From NCBI GenBank assembly GCA_963933115.1, contig CAWVSL010000031.1, positions 1 to 34,265 of the forward strand: a stretch of 34,265 nt of DNA, read 5' to 3'. A program made the position numbers and the translations under genes. Shown piece after piece: positions 23,455 through 32,735 of the stretch. How positions within the stretch are numbered: position 1 is the stretch's first letter; each line of letters starts with the position of its first letter. The DNA comes from JALJPB01 sp963933115 (GTDB lineage: Bacteria; Pseudomonadota; Gammaproteobacteria; Enterobacterales; Alteromonadaceae). Below the pieces are notes generated by a model. That model was not told the origin of the DNA. It made no database searches and saw nothing but the letters and a program-made list of their open reading frames with translations.

Positions 23455-26133
23455 ATGGCAAAATCACTAGTTATTGTCGAGTCGCCAGCCAAAGCGAAAA
23501 CAATAAACAAATATTTAGGTAACGATTTTATCGTAAAATCAAGTGTCGGTCATATTCGTGATCTTCCACATAGTAGTACGGGTAAAAAAGCCGCGACTAA
23601 GTCTCCAGCTGAAGTCCGAAAAATGGCACCTGCAGCTAAAGCAAAATACAAAGCGAAACGTGAAAAAATTGCTTTAGTTAATCGCATGGGAATTGACCCT
23701 GAAAACAATTGGCAAGCTGATTATCAAATCTTGCCAGGTAAAGAAAAAGTCGTTGCTGAATTGCAAAAACTGGCAGAAAAAGCTGATATTGTTTATCTCG
23801 CAACCGATTTGGATCGCGAGGGTGAGGCGATAGCATGGCATTTAAAAGAAATTATTGGTGGCGATGATGAAAAATTTCGCCGTGTAGTCTTTAATGAAAT
23901 AACTGAAAGCTCTATTCAACAAGCATTTGCAACACCAAGTGAATTAAGTATGCCGGGTGTTAATGCGCAACAAGCGAGACGTTTTTTAGATCGTGTTGTT
24001 GGCTTTATGGTTAGTCCGCTGTTGTGGAAAAAGGTCGCTAGAGGTCTTTCTGCAGGCCGTGTTCAATCAGTAGCAGTTAAATTGGTTGTTGAACGTGAAC
24101 GAGAAATAAAAGCATTTGACCCTAAAGAATTTTGGGAGATTTCAGCCGAGACAACGTCTCAAAATAAACTTGATTTACAACTTGATGTCACCCATCAAGA
24201 TGGCAAAGCATTTAAGCCAACCAATGAAAAAGAAACTAACAAAGCGTTAACGGTATTAGAACAAGCAAATTATGCAGTTAGTAAACGTGAAGATAGGCCT
24301 TCAAAAAGTACGCCTTCAGCGCCTTTTATTACCTCAACCTTACAGCAAGCGGCTAGTACAAAGCTTGGTTATGGGGTTAAGCGAACCATGGGGTTAGCCC
24401 AACGTTTGTATGAAGGTGGGCATATAACTTATATGCGTACTGACTCGACTAATCTGAGTCAAGGTGCTATTGAAATGTGTCGCGGTTATATTGCGGATAC
24501 CTTTGGTGAGAATTATTTACCTGAAAAAGCTAAAATATACGGCTCAAAAGCAGGTGCTCAAGAGGCGCATGAGGCGATTAGACCGTCGAACGTTAAAGTA
24601 GAATCTGCTTTTATGGCTGATATGGATGTAGACGCTAAAAAACTTTACGATCTCATCTGGCGTCAATTTGTGGCTTGTCAAATGACAGCCGCTAGATATA
24701 CCGTGAGTACGTTAACCGTTAGTGCATCAGAATTTGACTTGAAAGCTAAAGGCCGTGTGATGCAATTTGATGGCTGGACTAAGGTTCATCCTCAATTAGC
24801 CAAAGGGGATGATAAACACTTACCGGATTTGGCAGTAGGAGATAAGTTATCATTGAAGTTGTTGACACCTGTGCAGCACTTTACTAAGCCCACTGCACGT
24901 TTTGGTGAAGCATCACTCGTCAAAGAGTTAGAAAAACGCGGCATTGGCCGGCCATCAACTTACGCCTCAATTATTTCAACTATTCAAGACCGTGGTTACG
25001 CCCGCTTAGATAAAAAACGATTTTATGCCGAAAAAATGGGTGAAATTGTTACTGATTCATTATCAATGAGCTTCAAAAAGTTAATGAACTTTGATTTTAC
25101 TGCCAATATGGAACAAGAATTAGATGAAATAGCAACTGGTAATGCTGATTGGAAAGGGGTACTGGACGATTTTTATAAAGAGTTTACTCAGCAGCTTACT
25201 TTAGCGGATAAACCAGTTGAAGATGGTGGAATGCGCAATAACGAACCTATTTTAACTGATATTGATTGTCCTACTTGTAATCGTAAAATGACTATTCGAA
25301 CTGCATCTACAGGGGTTTTCTTAGGGTGTTCAGGTTATGCTTTACCCCCTAAAGAGCGTTGTACAAAAACCATGAACCTTATTCCTGGTGAAGAAGCGGT
25401 GAGTGTGTTGGCTGAAGATGCAGAGACTGAAGCTTTACGAGCAATGCATCGTTGTAAAAACTGTGGCACAGCAATGGACAGTTATTTAATTGATGAAACC
25501 CGTAAATTACATGTCTGTGGTAATAATCCCGTTTGTGATGGTATTGAGCTAGAACAGGGAACTTTTAAAATTAAAGGTTATGACGGTCCTATTTTAGAAT
25601 GCGATCGCTGTGAATCAGCCATGGAACTTAAATCGGGCCGTTTTGGTAAGTATTTTGATTGTACTAATGAGGACTGTAAAAATACCCGCAAGCTCTTAGC
25701 CAGTGGTGAAGCAGCGCCACCAAAAGAAGACCCCGTGCAGTTACCTGAATTACCTTGTGAAAAGTCTGATGCACATTTTGTTTTACGAGACGGTGCTGCA
25801 GGTATATTTTTAGCGGCTAATACGTTCCCTCGTTCAAGAGAGACAAGAGCACCAAAAGTTGAAGAACTACAAAAATTTAGAGATCGAATATCCTCTAAAT
25901 TTTATTATTTAGCTGATGCACCATCGCAAGACCCGGATGGAAACTTAGCCGTTGTTCGTTATAGCCGTAAAACAAAAGAGCAGTATGTGATGACCGAAGT
26001 TGAAGGTAAAGCTACGGGCTGGAATGCTAAATTTGTTAATAGTAAATGGCTTGAAGAAATACCAGTTAAAAAAGCTAAGGCTAAAGCGAAGAAAAAGCCA
26101 GCTAAAGCCAAGAAGCCAACTAAAGCTAAATAA
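23455..26133 (+). CDS. topA: DNA topoisomerase I (type IA)
   Basis: An 892-residue type IA topoisomerase that relaxes negative supercoils by a single-strand break with a 5'-phosphotyrosine link. The TOPRIM domain holds Glu9 (VIVESPAKA) and the Asp118-x-Asp120-x-Glu122 metal triad (LATDLDREGEA). The catalytic Tyr326 and Arg328 are in ITYMRTDSTNLS. C-terminal CPTCNRKM, CKNCG and CDRC segments are the zinc-ribbon domains that bind single-stranded DNA and RNA polymerase, followed by a further domain and a Lys/Ala-rich tail (about the last 20 residues) extending it beyond the 865-residue E. coli enzyme. AGGA lies about 14 bases upstream, rather far. topA followed nearby by cysB repeats the E. coli neighbourhood. 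Confidence 0.97.
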   Translation: MAKSLVIVESPAKAKTINKYLGNDFIVKSSVGHIRDLPHSSTGKKAATKSPAEVRKMAPAAKAKYKAKREKIALVNRMGIDPENNWQADYQILPGKEKVVAELQKLAEKADIVYLATDLDREGEAIAWHLKEIIGGDDEKFRRVVFNEITESSIQQAFATPSELSMPGVNAQQARRFLDRVVGFMVSPLLWKKVARGLSAGRVQSVAVKLVVEREREIKAFDPKEFWEISAETTSQNKLDLQLDVTHQDGKAFKPTNEKETNKALTVLEQANYAVSKREDRPSKSTPSAPFITSTLQQAASTKLGYGVKRTMGLAQRLYEGGHITYMRTDSTNLSQGAIEMCRGYIADTFGENYLPEKAKIYGSKAGAQEAHEAIRPSNVKVESAFMADMDVDAKKLYDLIWRQFVACQMTAARYTVSTLTVSASEFDLKAKGRVMQFDGWTKVHPQLAKGDDKHLPDLAVGDKLSLKLLTPVQHFTKPTARFGEASLVKELEKRGIGRPSTYASIISTIQDRGYARLDKKRFYAEKMGEIVTDSLSMSFKKLMNFDFTANMEQELDEIATGNADWKGVLDDFYKEFTQQLTLADKPVEDGGMRNNEPILTDIDCPTCNRKMTIRTASTGVFLGCSGYALPPKERCTKTMNLIPGEEAVSVLAEDAETEALRAMHRCKNCGTAMDSYLIDETRKLHVCGNNPVCDGIELEQGTFKIKGYDGPILECDRCESAMELKSGRFGKYFDCTNEDCKNTRKLLASGEAAPPKEDPVQLPELPCEKSDAHFVLRDGAAGIFLAANTFPRSRETRAPKVEELQKFRDRISSKFYYLADAPSQDPDGNLAVVRYSRKTKEQYVMTEVEGKATGWNAKFVNSKWLEEIPVKKAKAKAKKKPAKAKKPTKAK

Positions 26134-26147
26134 TTTTGAATAATAAC

Positions 26148-26170
26148 AAACGCTCTTATGAGCGTTTTTT
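26148..26170 (+). terminator. Rho-independent terminator after topA
   Basis: AAACGCTC (26148-26155) pairs with GAGCGTTT (26160-26167), loop TTAT, followed by three more T residues. It lies 15 bases after the topA stop. Confidence 0.9.
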
Positions 26171-26269
26171 ATATCAATTAAAGGATTATTATATACGGGT
26201 CTGTGATAACAGAAACTAAGTAAATCTATTCATTTTTAATAAGCGACTAGGTGAATCTAGGCTAAAAGC

Positions 26270-26641
26270 TTAATAATCTAAATCTTCAATTTCATCAATG
26301 ATTTTTCTTGCTTCAGCAATAGTGCAGTCGGTTTTAATGACTAATTCATTGATCGTAATACCGGCATTTCTGTTGGCAATATCAAGTATTTCTTCATGAC
26401 TTAAATGTTCATTTTGTTGGCGTAACAACTTTGCGAGCCACAACCAACTTTTCTCATCAGAAGTTTCTATTAATCCGACTACCTCAATAATCTTATAACG
26501 TTCTATTTTTAACTGCCAATTTCTTGAACGTCCAATACGATGTAAATCTCCACCACAAGCTCTTATATGAGCTTTTAATGCGTATGCTTTCATTACTCGG
26601 CGCAAGAATGAAGGTAGGTTAACTATGGCTTGTTTTGACAC
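26270..26641 (-). CDS. RRF_GI-like small protein (annotated in the family as ribosome recycling factor-like)
   Basis: A 123-residue cytoplasmic protein. Residues 4-70 (IVNLPSFLRRV..., the HIRACGGDLHRIGRSRNWQL segment, and ...KSWLWLAKLLRQQ) look like the gammaproteobacterial family PF12614 (RRF_GI), a small group named for ribosome recycling factor but without demonstrated function. The C-terminal half (75-123: SHEEILDIANRNAGITINEL and AEARKIIDEIEDLDY) looks like a helix-turn-helix-type helical module of the kind that compares to short regulators. The start is GTG 26641 with no strong ribosome-binding site. It is transcribed opposite to topA, next to another minus-strand gene. I recalled the family from memory, so the name is moderate confidence. 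Confidence 0.5.
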   Translation of the reverse strand: MSKQAIVNLPSFLRRVMKAYALKAHIRACGGDLHRIGRSRNWQLKIERYKIIEVVGLIETSDEKSWLWLAKLLRQQNEHLSHEEILDIANRNAGITINELVIKTDCTIAEARKIIDEIEDLDY

Positions 26642-26743
26642 AATGTGTACCAGTTGTAATAATTAATATTTTGATTATTAGGAAAACAGCGTATTAAATT
26701 TTCATGAAAATATTTTCAGAAAAGTTGTTGAAGGTGTTAATGA

Positions 26744-27514
26744 TTACCATTTTTTCTTGGGTTCAAATAAAACATCTAAATTATCTTCTGACTCTTTCGT
26801 TTTTTTCTTACCATCATTAGTATTAGTCTTCTTTAACAAGTCGGCTATTTCTTTAAGTTTTGCATTAATTTCATTTCGCTTTACTTCAATATATTCACTT
26901 TTTATTGGGTGGTTAATCAATGTTTGTAATGCTTTTTGAAAATATTGACGAGCAGAACCGATCATTTCTTTATTAAAAGCTTGTATTCCTCGCTTTAATA
27001 AATTTTCAATATTGATTTCTAAATATATAGCATCAAGGCTTTGGTCATGCTTCATAAAAGTTGGTGCGTCAATAATTCCTTTAGCTTGTTCAGACTTTAA
27101 TATTGCCCTAAGTTTCTTTATACATTGTAAAACTTTAATCAGTTGCTGTTCATTATCTGGCAAGATAAAAGCTTCTGTAGAGACCTCTTTATTTAATGCT
27201 AATTCAACCGATAATTTTAATTGAGTGTCAAATTCTGTTATACGTTGACTAATGTTTTTAAGTTCAGGTTTTAACTGTTTAATTATCTTGGCAGCATTAA
27301 AACAACGGCGATAAAGTATTTCAATCAACGCAGGGTTTTCTGGTAACTGTTTTAAGTTTGAAATGATATCTTCTGTCTCATCAATAATCGCTTTTTGCTT
27401 GGCAATTTTGGACCATTTCTCTGCTTCGAGTTTATCTTTGTGTTGTTGCATTACATTAGCTGCAACAATAAGAATTATTAAGATAATAATTAAGCTAAAA
27501 ATAATTGGAATCAT
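26744..27514 (-). CDS. Membrane-anchored helical protein, unknown
   Basis: A 256-residue protein with one N-terminal transmembrane helix (IPIIFSLIIILIILIVAANV, residues 2-21) and a long charged cytoplasmic helical part (many Lys, Glu, Leu and Ile). A stretch near 180-215 (ERGIQ-like GIQAFNKEMIGSARQYFQKA) resembles a single TPR motif, and the end is Lys-rich with an acidic patch. N-in or N-out orientation is unclear, but the residues just after the helix (QQHKDKLEAEKW) are basic enough to suit a cytoplasmic body. It lies between the RRF_GI-like gene and cysB and is divergent from cysB. I know no family for it; a scaffold or lipid-proximal helical role is a guess. Confidence 0.6.
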   Translation of the reverse strand: MIPIIFSLIIILIILIVAANVMQQHKDKLEAEKWSKIAKQKAIIDETEDIISNLKQLPENPALIEILYRRCFNAAKIIKQLKPELKNISQRITEFDTQLKLSVELALNKEVSTEAFILPDNEQQLIKVLQCIKKLRAILKSEQAKGIIDAPTFMKHDQSLDAIYLEINIENLLKRGIQAFNKEMIGSARQYFQKALQTLINHPIKSEYIEVKRNEINAKLKEIADLLKKTNTNDGKKKTKESEDNLDVLFEPKKKW

Positions 27515-27789
27515 GTTTAATACTCATTATTTCAAATAAATAAAATGAATAATAACAGTCTACAAAAAATGCTTTGCTAAGCATAGAACTAAGGCCATTT
27601 TATGTAAAAAATATAACGTTAAATGATATTAAAGATACGTGTTAGTAAAAATATTGAGACTTTAATGTAAATTATTTGTAAATTGGGGGCTAAATTTTTG
27701 ATATATATTTATAATAATTAAAAATTATATGGAATAAACTTTCAATTAAGTATATATTTTTGGTATAAGAAATATTTTGAAATGAAATT

Positions 27790-28767
27790 ATGAAGTTGCA
27801 ACAACTCCGTTACATTGTTGAGGTCCTTAACAATAACCTTAATGTCTCTGCTACGGCAGAAAGTCTTTTTACTTCTCAACCAGGTATTAGTAAGCAAGTT
27901 AGAATGCTTGAAGACGAGCTTGGTATTCAAATATTTGGCCGAAGTGGTAAGCATTTAACTCATGTTACCTCTGCAGGTAATGAAGTGATTAATATAGCGA
28001 CACAAATATTATCAAAAGTTGAAGCGGTAAAAGCGGTAGCTCGTGAGCATACTCAACCCGATGAAGGGCGTTTACGTATTGCTACCACTCATACACAAGC
28101 TCGTTATGCTCTTCCTGAAGTGATTCAAGGGTTCATAAAAAAATATTCAAAAGTTTCTTTACACATGTCCCAGGGAACACCAGCACAAATTAGTGACGCT
28201 GCTTCCAAAGGTGATGCTGACTTTGCTATTGCAACCGAGTCCCTTCATTTGTACAACGACTTAATTATGCTTCCTTGTTATCACTGGAATCGTAGCGTTA
28301 TTGTCCGTGCTGATCACCCGTTAGCGAAAAAACGCGATAACCTAACCATTGAAGATATTGCAAAATATTCATTAGTTACTTATGTCTTTGGTTTTACTGG
28401 CCGTTCGGAGCTTGATCTTGCTTTTGACCGTGCAGGCTTAGAGCCTAAAATTGCATTTACTGCCACCGATGCTGATGTGATAAAAACCTATGTGCGTTTG
28501 GGTGTGGGTATCGGTGTTATTGCTTCGATGGCAATAGATTCAAAACTTGATAATGATTTGGTCAGTATTGATGCTAGTCATTTATTTAATGCTAGTACGA
28601 CTAAAATTGGTTTTAGACGCGGAACATTTTTACGTGGATACATGTTTGATTTTATTGAACGGTTTGCCCCACATTTGAACCGTGATTTAGTAACTAAAGC
28701 GATGTTATTAAAAAACAATACTGAAATAGATGCTTTCTTTGCTGATATAAAACTCATCACAAAATAA
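27790..28767 (+). CDS. cysB: LysR-type regulator CysB
   Basis: A 325-residue LysR-family activator of sulfate assimilation and cysteine biosynthesis, almost the length of E. coli CysB (324). The N-terminal helix-turn-helix (about 18-40, VSATAESLFTSQPGISKQVR) binds DNA. The inducer domain keeps ATTHTQARY (98-106) with Thr100 and Thr102, residues that bind the sulfate or N-acetylserine ligand in CysB. CysB is known to activate cys operons with N-acetylserine and to repress its own gene. The ribosome-binding site is weak (GAAATGAAATT). The start is ATG 27790, in a very AT-rich upstream region. The topA-...-cysB order matches E. coli. Confidence 0.95.
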   Translation: MKLQQLRYIVEVLNNNLNVSATAESLFTSQPGISKQVRMLEDELGIQIFGRSGKHLTHVTSAGNEVINIATQILSKVEAVKAVAREHTQPDEGRLRIATTHTQARYALPEVIQGFIKKYSKVSLHMSQGTPAQISDAASKGDADFAIATESLHLYNDLIMLPCYHWNRSVIVRADHPLAKKRDNLTIEDIAKYSLVTYVFGFTGRSELDLAFDRAGLEPKIAFTATDADVIKTYVRLGVGIGVIASMAIDSKLDNDLVSIDASHLFNASTTKIGFRRGTFLRGYMFDFIERFAPHLNRDLVTKAMLLKNNTEIDAFFADIKLITK

Positions 28768-28781
28768 TTAGAGGTATTGCG

Positions 28782-28877
28782 ATGACGTTTTTTAGTGCTA
28801 ACTTAGTTTTAGAACAAGCCCTTTTAATGTCTCTATGGCTAAATGGTCGCTTCGATAAATATAATAAAGCAGTATAG
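28782..28877 (+). CDS. Small 31-residue protein downstream of cysB
   Basis: An ATG-started frame with a good ribosome-binding site (AGAGGT, about six bases before ATG), opening MTFFSANLVLEQALLMSLWL and ending with a charged tail and Val, stop TAG. It lies 14 bases after the cysB stop and ahead of the shared terminator at 28899, so it would be on the cysB transcript. The middle is amphipathic to hydrophobic (Leu, Phe, Trp), suggesting a membrane-associated or partner-binding peptide. It is too short to assign to a family; the ribosome-binding site and position are the main support. Confidence 0.5.
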   Translation: MTFFSANLVLEQALLMSLWLNGRFDKYNKAV

Positions 28878-28898
28878 CCATTGAAAAAATGGGCTAAT

Positions 28899-28928
28899 AA
28901 AAAAGCTGACATTAAAGTCAGCTTTTTT
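28899..28928. terminator. Bidirectional terminator between cysB unit and sdaA
   Basis: AAAAAAGCTGAC (28899-28910) and GTCAGCTTTTTT (28917-28928) pair over 12 bp around ATTAAA, with T-tracts on both sides. It ends the cysB transcript and, on the minus strand, that of sdaA (ends 28946). Confidence 0.9.
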
Positions 28929-28945
28929 TTATTAAAAATAAAATT

Positions 28946-30322
28946 TTAACATTCAATTATATTAACAGCCAAGCCACCACGTGATGTTTCTTTATATTTA
29001 GTTTTCATGTCATTGCCTGTTTCTAACATGGTTTTTATCACTTTATCTAAGCTGACTTTTTGGCTACCTGTCCCACGTAACGCAAGTCTTGATGCATTGA
29101 TAGCTTTTACTGAACCCATAGCATTTCTTTCAATACAGGGAACTTGAACTAAACCACCAACAGGATCACAGGTTAAGCCTAAATTATGTTCCATACCAAT
29201 TTCAGCTGCATTTTCGACTTGCTGAGGCGTTCCTCCCATAATTTCAGTTAATGCAGCTGCTGCCATCGAACAAGCTACGCCAACCTCACCCTGACAGCCA
29301 ACCTCTGCACCTGAAATTGAGGCATTGGTTTTATATAAAATTCCAATAGCTGCAGCGGTCAATAAGTAACGAATAATATCTTCATCGGTCACGGTCTTAA
29401 CAAACTTATCGTAATAACATAATACGGCAGGAATTATCCCTGCAGCTCCGTTTGTTGGTGCGGTAACAACTCGGCTACCTGCCGCATTTTCTTCATTGAC
29501 GGCCATAGCAAATAAATTTACCCAGTCCATTGCCGTTAGTGGGTCACTATTATTCTCAATGATTAATGAACGATAAAGGGCAGGTGCTCGTCTCTTTACT
29601 TTTAAACCACCAGGTAGAATCCCCTCAGTTGCAATGCCGCGATCAATACTAGCGCGCATTGCTAGCCAAATGTTAACTAACTTAGCCCTGATATAAGGCT
29701 CATCATTCAAACATTTTTCATTATCCATCATAATGGTACTTATGCTTAAACCAGTTTGTAGAGCTTCTTTGAGTAGCTCGTCAGCTGAAGAAAACAGATG
29801 TGGACGTTTAATACTGTTGTGTAAAGAAAGCGCCTTGTCTTTCTCTTTTTCAAAATCACTTGCTTCAACAATAAAACCACCACCGATTGAATAATAAGTT
29901 TGTTCTAATAGTAATTTTTCATTTTTGTAAGCATATAGCGTCATACCATTTGCATGAGCAGGTAATGTTTTTCGGCGGTGATAAATAATGGCATTATCTT
30001 TTGGAAAGTCGACGCAGTGTGTTCCTGCTAAACTGATTTTTTGACTGGCAATAACTGCAGATACGATCGACTCAATAGACTTAACGGGAATTTCTTCAGG
30101 TGTTTCACCCGATAGACCTAAAATAATGGCTTTACCGGTGCCATGACCAATGCCTGTTTGGCCAAGAGAGCCAAATAATTCGGTTTTTACTCGATCAACA
30201 TTATCTAATAACTTTTTAGAGATTAATAAGTCAGTAAAAAGCTTAGCCGCTTTCATTGGACCCACAGTATGTGAACTAGAAGGACCGATGCCAATGGAAA
30301 ACATATCAAATACACTAATCAT
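28946..30322 (-). CDS. sdaA: L-serine ammonia-lyase (iron-sulfur type)
   Basis: A 458-residue single-chain L-serine dehydratase, which deaminates L-serine to pyruvate and ammonia using a [4Fe-4S] cluster rather than PLP. The N-terminal GPSSSHTVGPMKAA (13-26) is the serine-binding loop. The cluster cysteines are Cys343 (EVGCQGEVG), Cys385 (LTCDPVGG) and Cys396 (VPCIERNAMG). The protein ends at Cys458; in the Legionella pneumophila enzyme, also 458 residues as I recall, the C-terminal cysteine folds back as the fourth cluster ligand until serine displaces it, so the same arrangement is likely. The nearby order pabB-nudL-sdaA is conserved with E. coli. Confidence 0.93.
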   Translation of the reverse strand: MISVFDMFSIGIGPSSSHTVGPMKAAKLFTDLLISKKLLDNVDRVKTELFGSLGQTGIGHGTGKAIILGLSGETPEEIPVKSIESIVSAVIASQKISLAGTHCVDFPKDNAIIYHRRKTLPAHANGMTLYAYKNEKLLLEQTYYSIGGGFIVEASDFEKEKDKALSLHNSIKRPHLFSSADELLKEALQTGLSISTIMMDNEKCLNDEPYIRAKLVNIWLAMRASIDRGIATEGILPGGLKVKRRAPALYRSLIIENNSDPLTAMDWVNLFAMAVNEENAAGSRVVTAPTNGAAGIIPAVLCYYDKFVKTVTDEDIIRYLLTAAAIGILYKTNASISGAEVGCQGEVGVACSMAAAALTEIMGGTPQQVENAAEIGMEHNLGLTCDPVGGLVQVPCIERNAMGSVKAINASRLALRGTGSQKVSLDKVIKTMLETGNDMKTKYKETSRGGLAVNIIEC

Positions 30323-30483
30323 AACTAAAACCTGAATAAATCCCGTTGGGATTGTAGTTAATTAAAATAATCTTCGGTTATTTTACCTTGAATTGATTTT
30401 AAATGCATCAAGTATAAATTATACAAAGATAAAGACTATACTGTAGTGTAAGACATATAGCTCAATTAATAGGATATGGATAA

Positions 30484-31086
30484 TTAGTTTGTTTGTTTGG
30501 AATAACTCAGGTGGATCATTAAATCTTTCAACATAGCAGCGGTAGCACCCCAGATATTATATTGTTGATAAGGCATAAAGTGCACTTGGTGGTGGCTATT
30601 CTTTTGAACTATATTAATGGAATGGTGATTGTCGGTATTTAAAAAATGATGCAGTGGCACTTGGAATATTTCAGCAACCTCATTGTCATCCATTATGTAA
30701 TTTTGTTTTGCGCTAATAAAAGCAATAATGGGTGTAACAATATATCCACTGATGGTTTGGTAAGGGTGCAATTGACCAACAATTTCTATTTCATTAATAT
30801 TTAACCCTATCTCTTCTTGAGCTTCACGAAGAGCCGTATTTATTAAACCCCCATCAAAAGGTTCTACTTTACCCCCCGGAAAACTCACTTGACCAGCATG
30901 GTGGGTTAAATGATCCGCTCTCTTAGTGAATAAAATATCAAGTTGCTTATTCTTACCTTCAAGTTCAACTTCTACTATAGGAATAAGCACCGCAGCATTT
31001 TTTAATTGTCGATTATACTGATAGCTATGGGTTGACTCAGATAAGCTTTGCAGTTGGAATCGATGCAGGAATTCATTTTTAGTCAT
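30484..31086 (-). CDS. nudL: CoA pyrophosphatase-type Nudix hydrolase NudL
   Basis: A 200-residue Nudix hydrolase. The UPF0035 signature FTKRADHLTHHAGQVSFPGG (about 53-72) precedes the Nudix box, whose REAQEEIGL (87-95) supplies Arg87, Glu88, Glu91 and Glu92 for Mg/Mn binding. This combination marks the CoA-pyrophosphatase subgroup (NudL, YeaB), which cleaves CoA to 3',5'-ADP and phosphopantetheine. AGGTAATTACAT before the ATG supplies a ribosome-binding site. It lies ten bases after pabB in the same direction and upstream of sdaA, the order seen in E. coli. The three are plausibly co-transcribed, although 161 bases separate nudL from sdaA. Confidence 0.9.
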   Translation of the reverse strand: MTKNEFLHRFQLQSLSESTHSYQYNRQLKNAAVLIPIVEVELEGKNKQLDILFTKRADHLTHHAGQVSFPGGKVEPFDGGLINTALREAQEEIGLNINEIEIVGQLHPYQTISGYIVTPIIAFISAKQNYIMDDNEVAEIFQVPLHHFLNTDNHHSINIVQKNSHHQVHFMPYQQYNIWGATAAMLKDLMIHLSYSKQTN

Positions 31087-31096
31087 ATGTAATTAC

Positions 31097-32566
31097 CTAG
31101 GACAGCTTGCTGAGTACGGGTAAAATTTTCTTTACCTTATCATAGGTTTCCTGATATTCACTCTCAAGTGTTGAGTCAGCGACCAAACCGCCACCCGCCC
31201 AACAATGAATGACGTTTTTCTGGCAAACCAATGTGCGAATGGTAATACTAGTATCCATACTACCACAAGCAGATATATAACCAATTGAGCCACAATAAAT
31301 ACTACGACGATGGGGCTCTAATTCTTCGATAATTTCCATCGCTCTTATTTTTGGTGCGCCGGTAATTGAACCACCAGGAAATGCTGCAGTGAGTAAATCA
31401 GTATTACTGTATTCATGAGCAAGTTCACCTTCAACAGTACTAACCAAATGATGAACCGCGGGAAAACTCTCAATAGCAAATAGTTCTGGCACAACAACAC
31501 TACCAGCTAAGCAAACTTTACTAATGTCATTTCTAAGTAGGTCAACAATCATAACGTTTTCTGCTCTATCTTTGATTGAGTGCTGAAGTGTCTCAGCATT
31601 TTTTTGATCAATGATTGGATTATTGTCTCTGGCCTTTGTGCCTTTAATGGGTTTACTTTGAACTCTATTATTTTTGACAGACAAGAATCTCTCAGGCGAT
31701 ATACTTAAAATTGCTGCATCGTTAAAACGCATGAATGCAGAAAATGGCGCATTGTTACTTGTTCTTAACGCTTGGTAAGCCAAAAATTCATCGCCTTGAT
31801 ATTTGGCTGAAAATCGTTGAGCTAGATTAATTTGATAACAATCCCCAGAGAGTAAATAATCTTGTACTTGTTTAAACTTTTCTCCGTATTGATGTTTGCT
31901 CAAATTTGATTGCCAAGCGTTAGTTAATTTAAATTGTTCAACTGCTTGTTTCTTTGAAAACGCACTTTCTTGCAATTTATCTTGCAAGTATTGAGTGATG
32001 TCAGCTCTCTTATTTTCTGGACAAACCAAATAACACTTATCACTTTTGCGATCAAAGATAATGGCTTGAGTATATATACCTATCGCCATATCAGGAATAG
32101 AAATATCCTGCTGAGCAACTGATGGTAGTTTTTCGAAACGCCTGCCTAAGTCATAAGAAAAATAGCCTAATGCACCACCAATAAACGGTAAAACAGTACT
32201 GGTTTTTTTATCATCCCCTTTATCAGGTGTTTGACTTAAGTCAGGTAAATTATATTGACTAAAAATTCTGTTAGCTGATATATCAACCAATTTTAAAGGT
32301 TCTTCTTTACTGACTCTGACAGCTGAATTTTTTTGTTCGATATGCGTAAGCTCACCAAACGTCGATAAAGTAATTTCTGGTTGCCATACTAAAATATCGA
32401 ATTGACTATTTATATGTTCACTATTACAAGAGTCTAACCACACCGCCCAAGGCTCATTAGCCAAAGGAGTGAATAACTCTAATGGTGATATACTCTGATC
32501 AGTGGATGCATTTTTGAGTAATAAGGCTTCAATAGTTATGTTGATTTTATTTGACAATTTTTTCAC
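31097..32566 (-). CDS. pabB: Aminodeoxychorismate synthase component I PabB
   Basis: A 489-residue chorismate-using enzyme that, with the glutaminase PabA, makes 4-amino-4-deoxychorismate for folate. Lys308 in the PIKGT motif (306-310) is the PabB-type active-site lysine. Anthranilate synthase has Ala there (PIAGT), so this decides between the two. Further signatures are DRAENVMIVDLLRND (333-347), PGGSITGAPK (397-406) and GGGLVADSTLESEY (458-471). The N-terminal half is the less conserved lobe. The start is GTG 32566, without a clear ribosome-binding site. It is somewhat longer than the 453-residue E. coli protein. It is divergent from the fumarase gene. Confidence 0.93.
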   Translation of the reverse strand: MKKLSNKINITIEALLLKNASTDQSISPLELFTPLANEPWAVWLDSCNSEHINSQFDILVWQPEITLSTFGELTHIEQKNSAVRVSKEEPLKLVDISANRIFSQYNLPDLSQTPDKGDDKKTSTVLPFIGGALGYFSYDLGRRFEKLPSVAQQDISIPDMAIGIYTQAIIFDRKSDKCYLVCPENKRADITQYLQDKLQESAFSKKQAVEQFKLTNAWQSNLSKHQYGEKFKQVQDYLLSGDCYQINLAQRFSAKYQGDEFLAYQALRTSNNAPFSAFMRFNDAAILSISPERFLSVKNNRVQSKPIKGTKARDNNPIIDQKNAETLQHSIKDRAENVMIVDLLRNDISKVCLAGSVVVPELFAIESFPAVHHLVSTVEGELAHEYSNTDLLTAAFPGGSITGAPKIRAMEIIEELEPHRRSIYCGSIGYISACGSMDTSITIRTLVCQKNVIHCWAGGGLVADSTLESEYQETYDKVKKILPVLSKLS

Positions 32567-32735
32567 TTATTTATTAGTTACAGTGTTGAACAATATTTTA
32601 AGCTAATTTTGATACTTAATCAGCTAGCCGAGGTTTATCAAGCAATGTATGATATCGGCAATTTTATAACTTTCAACTAACTTTCCATTATAGTTTAAAA
32701 GTTTACTTATAGAGTCACTTAATTTGAGGGCAATC

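Noticed and set aside
31097..32566. Anthranilate synthase (TrpE) instead of PabB
   Set aside because: The motif is PIKGT with Lys308, the PabB signature; TrpE has PIAGT, and the neighbours nudL and sdaA fit pabB.
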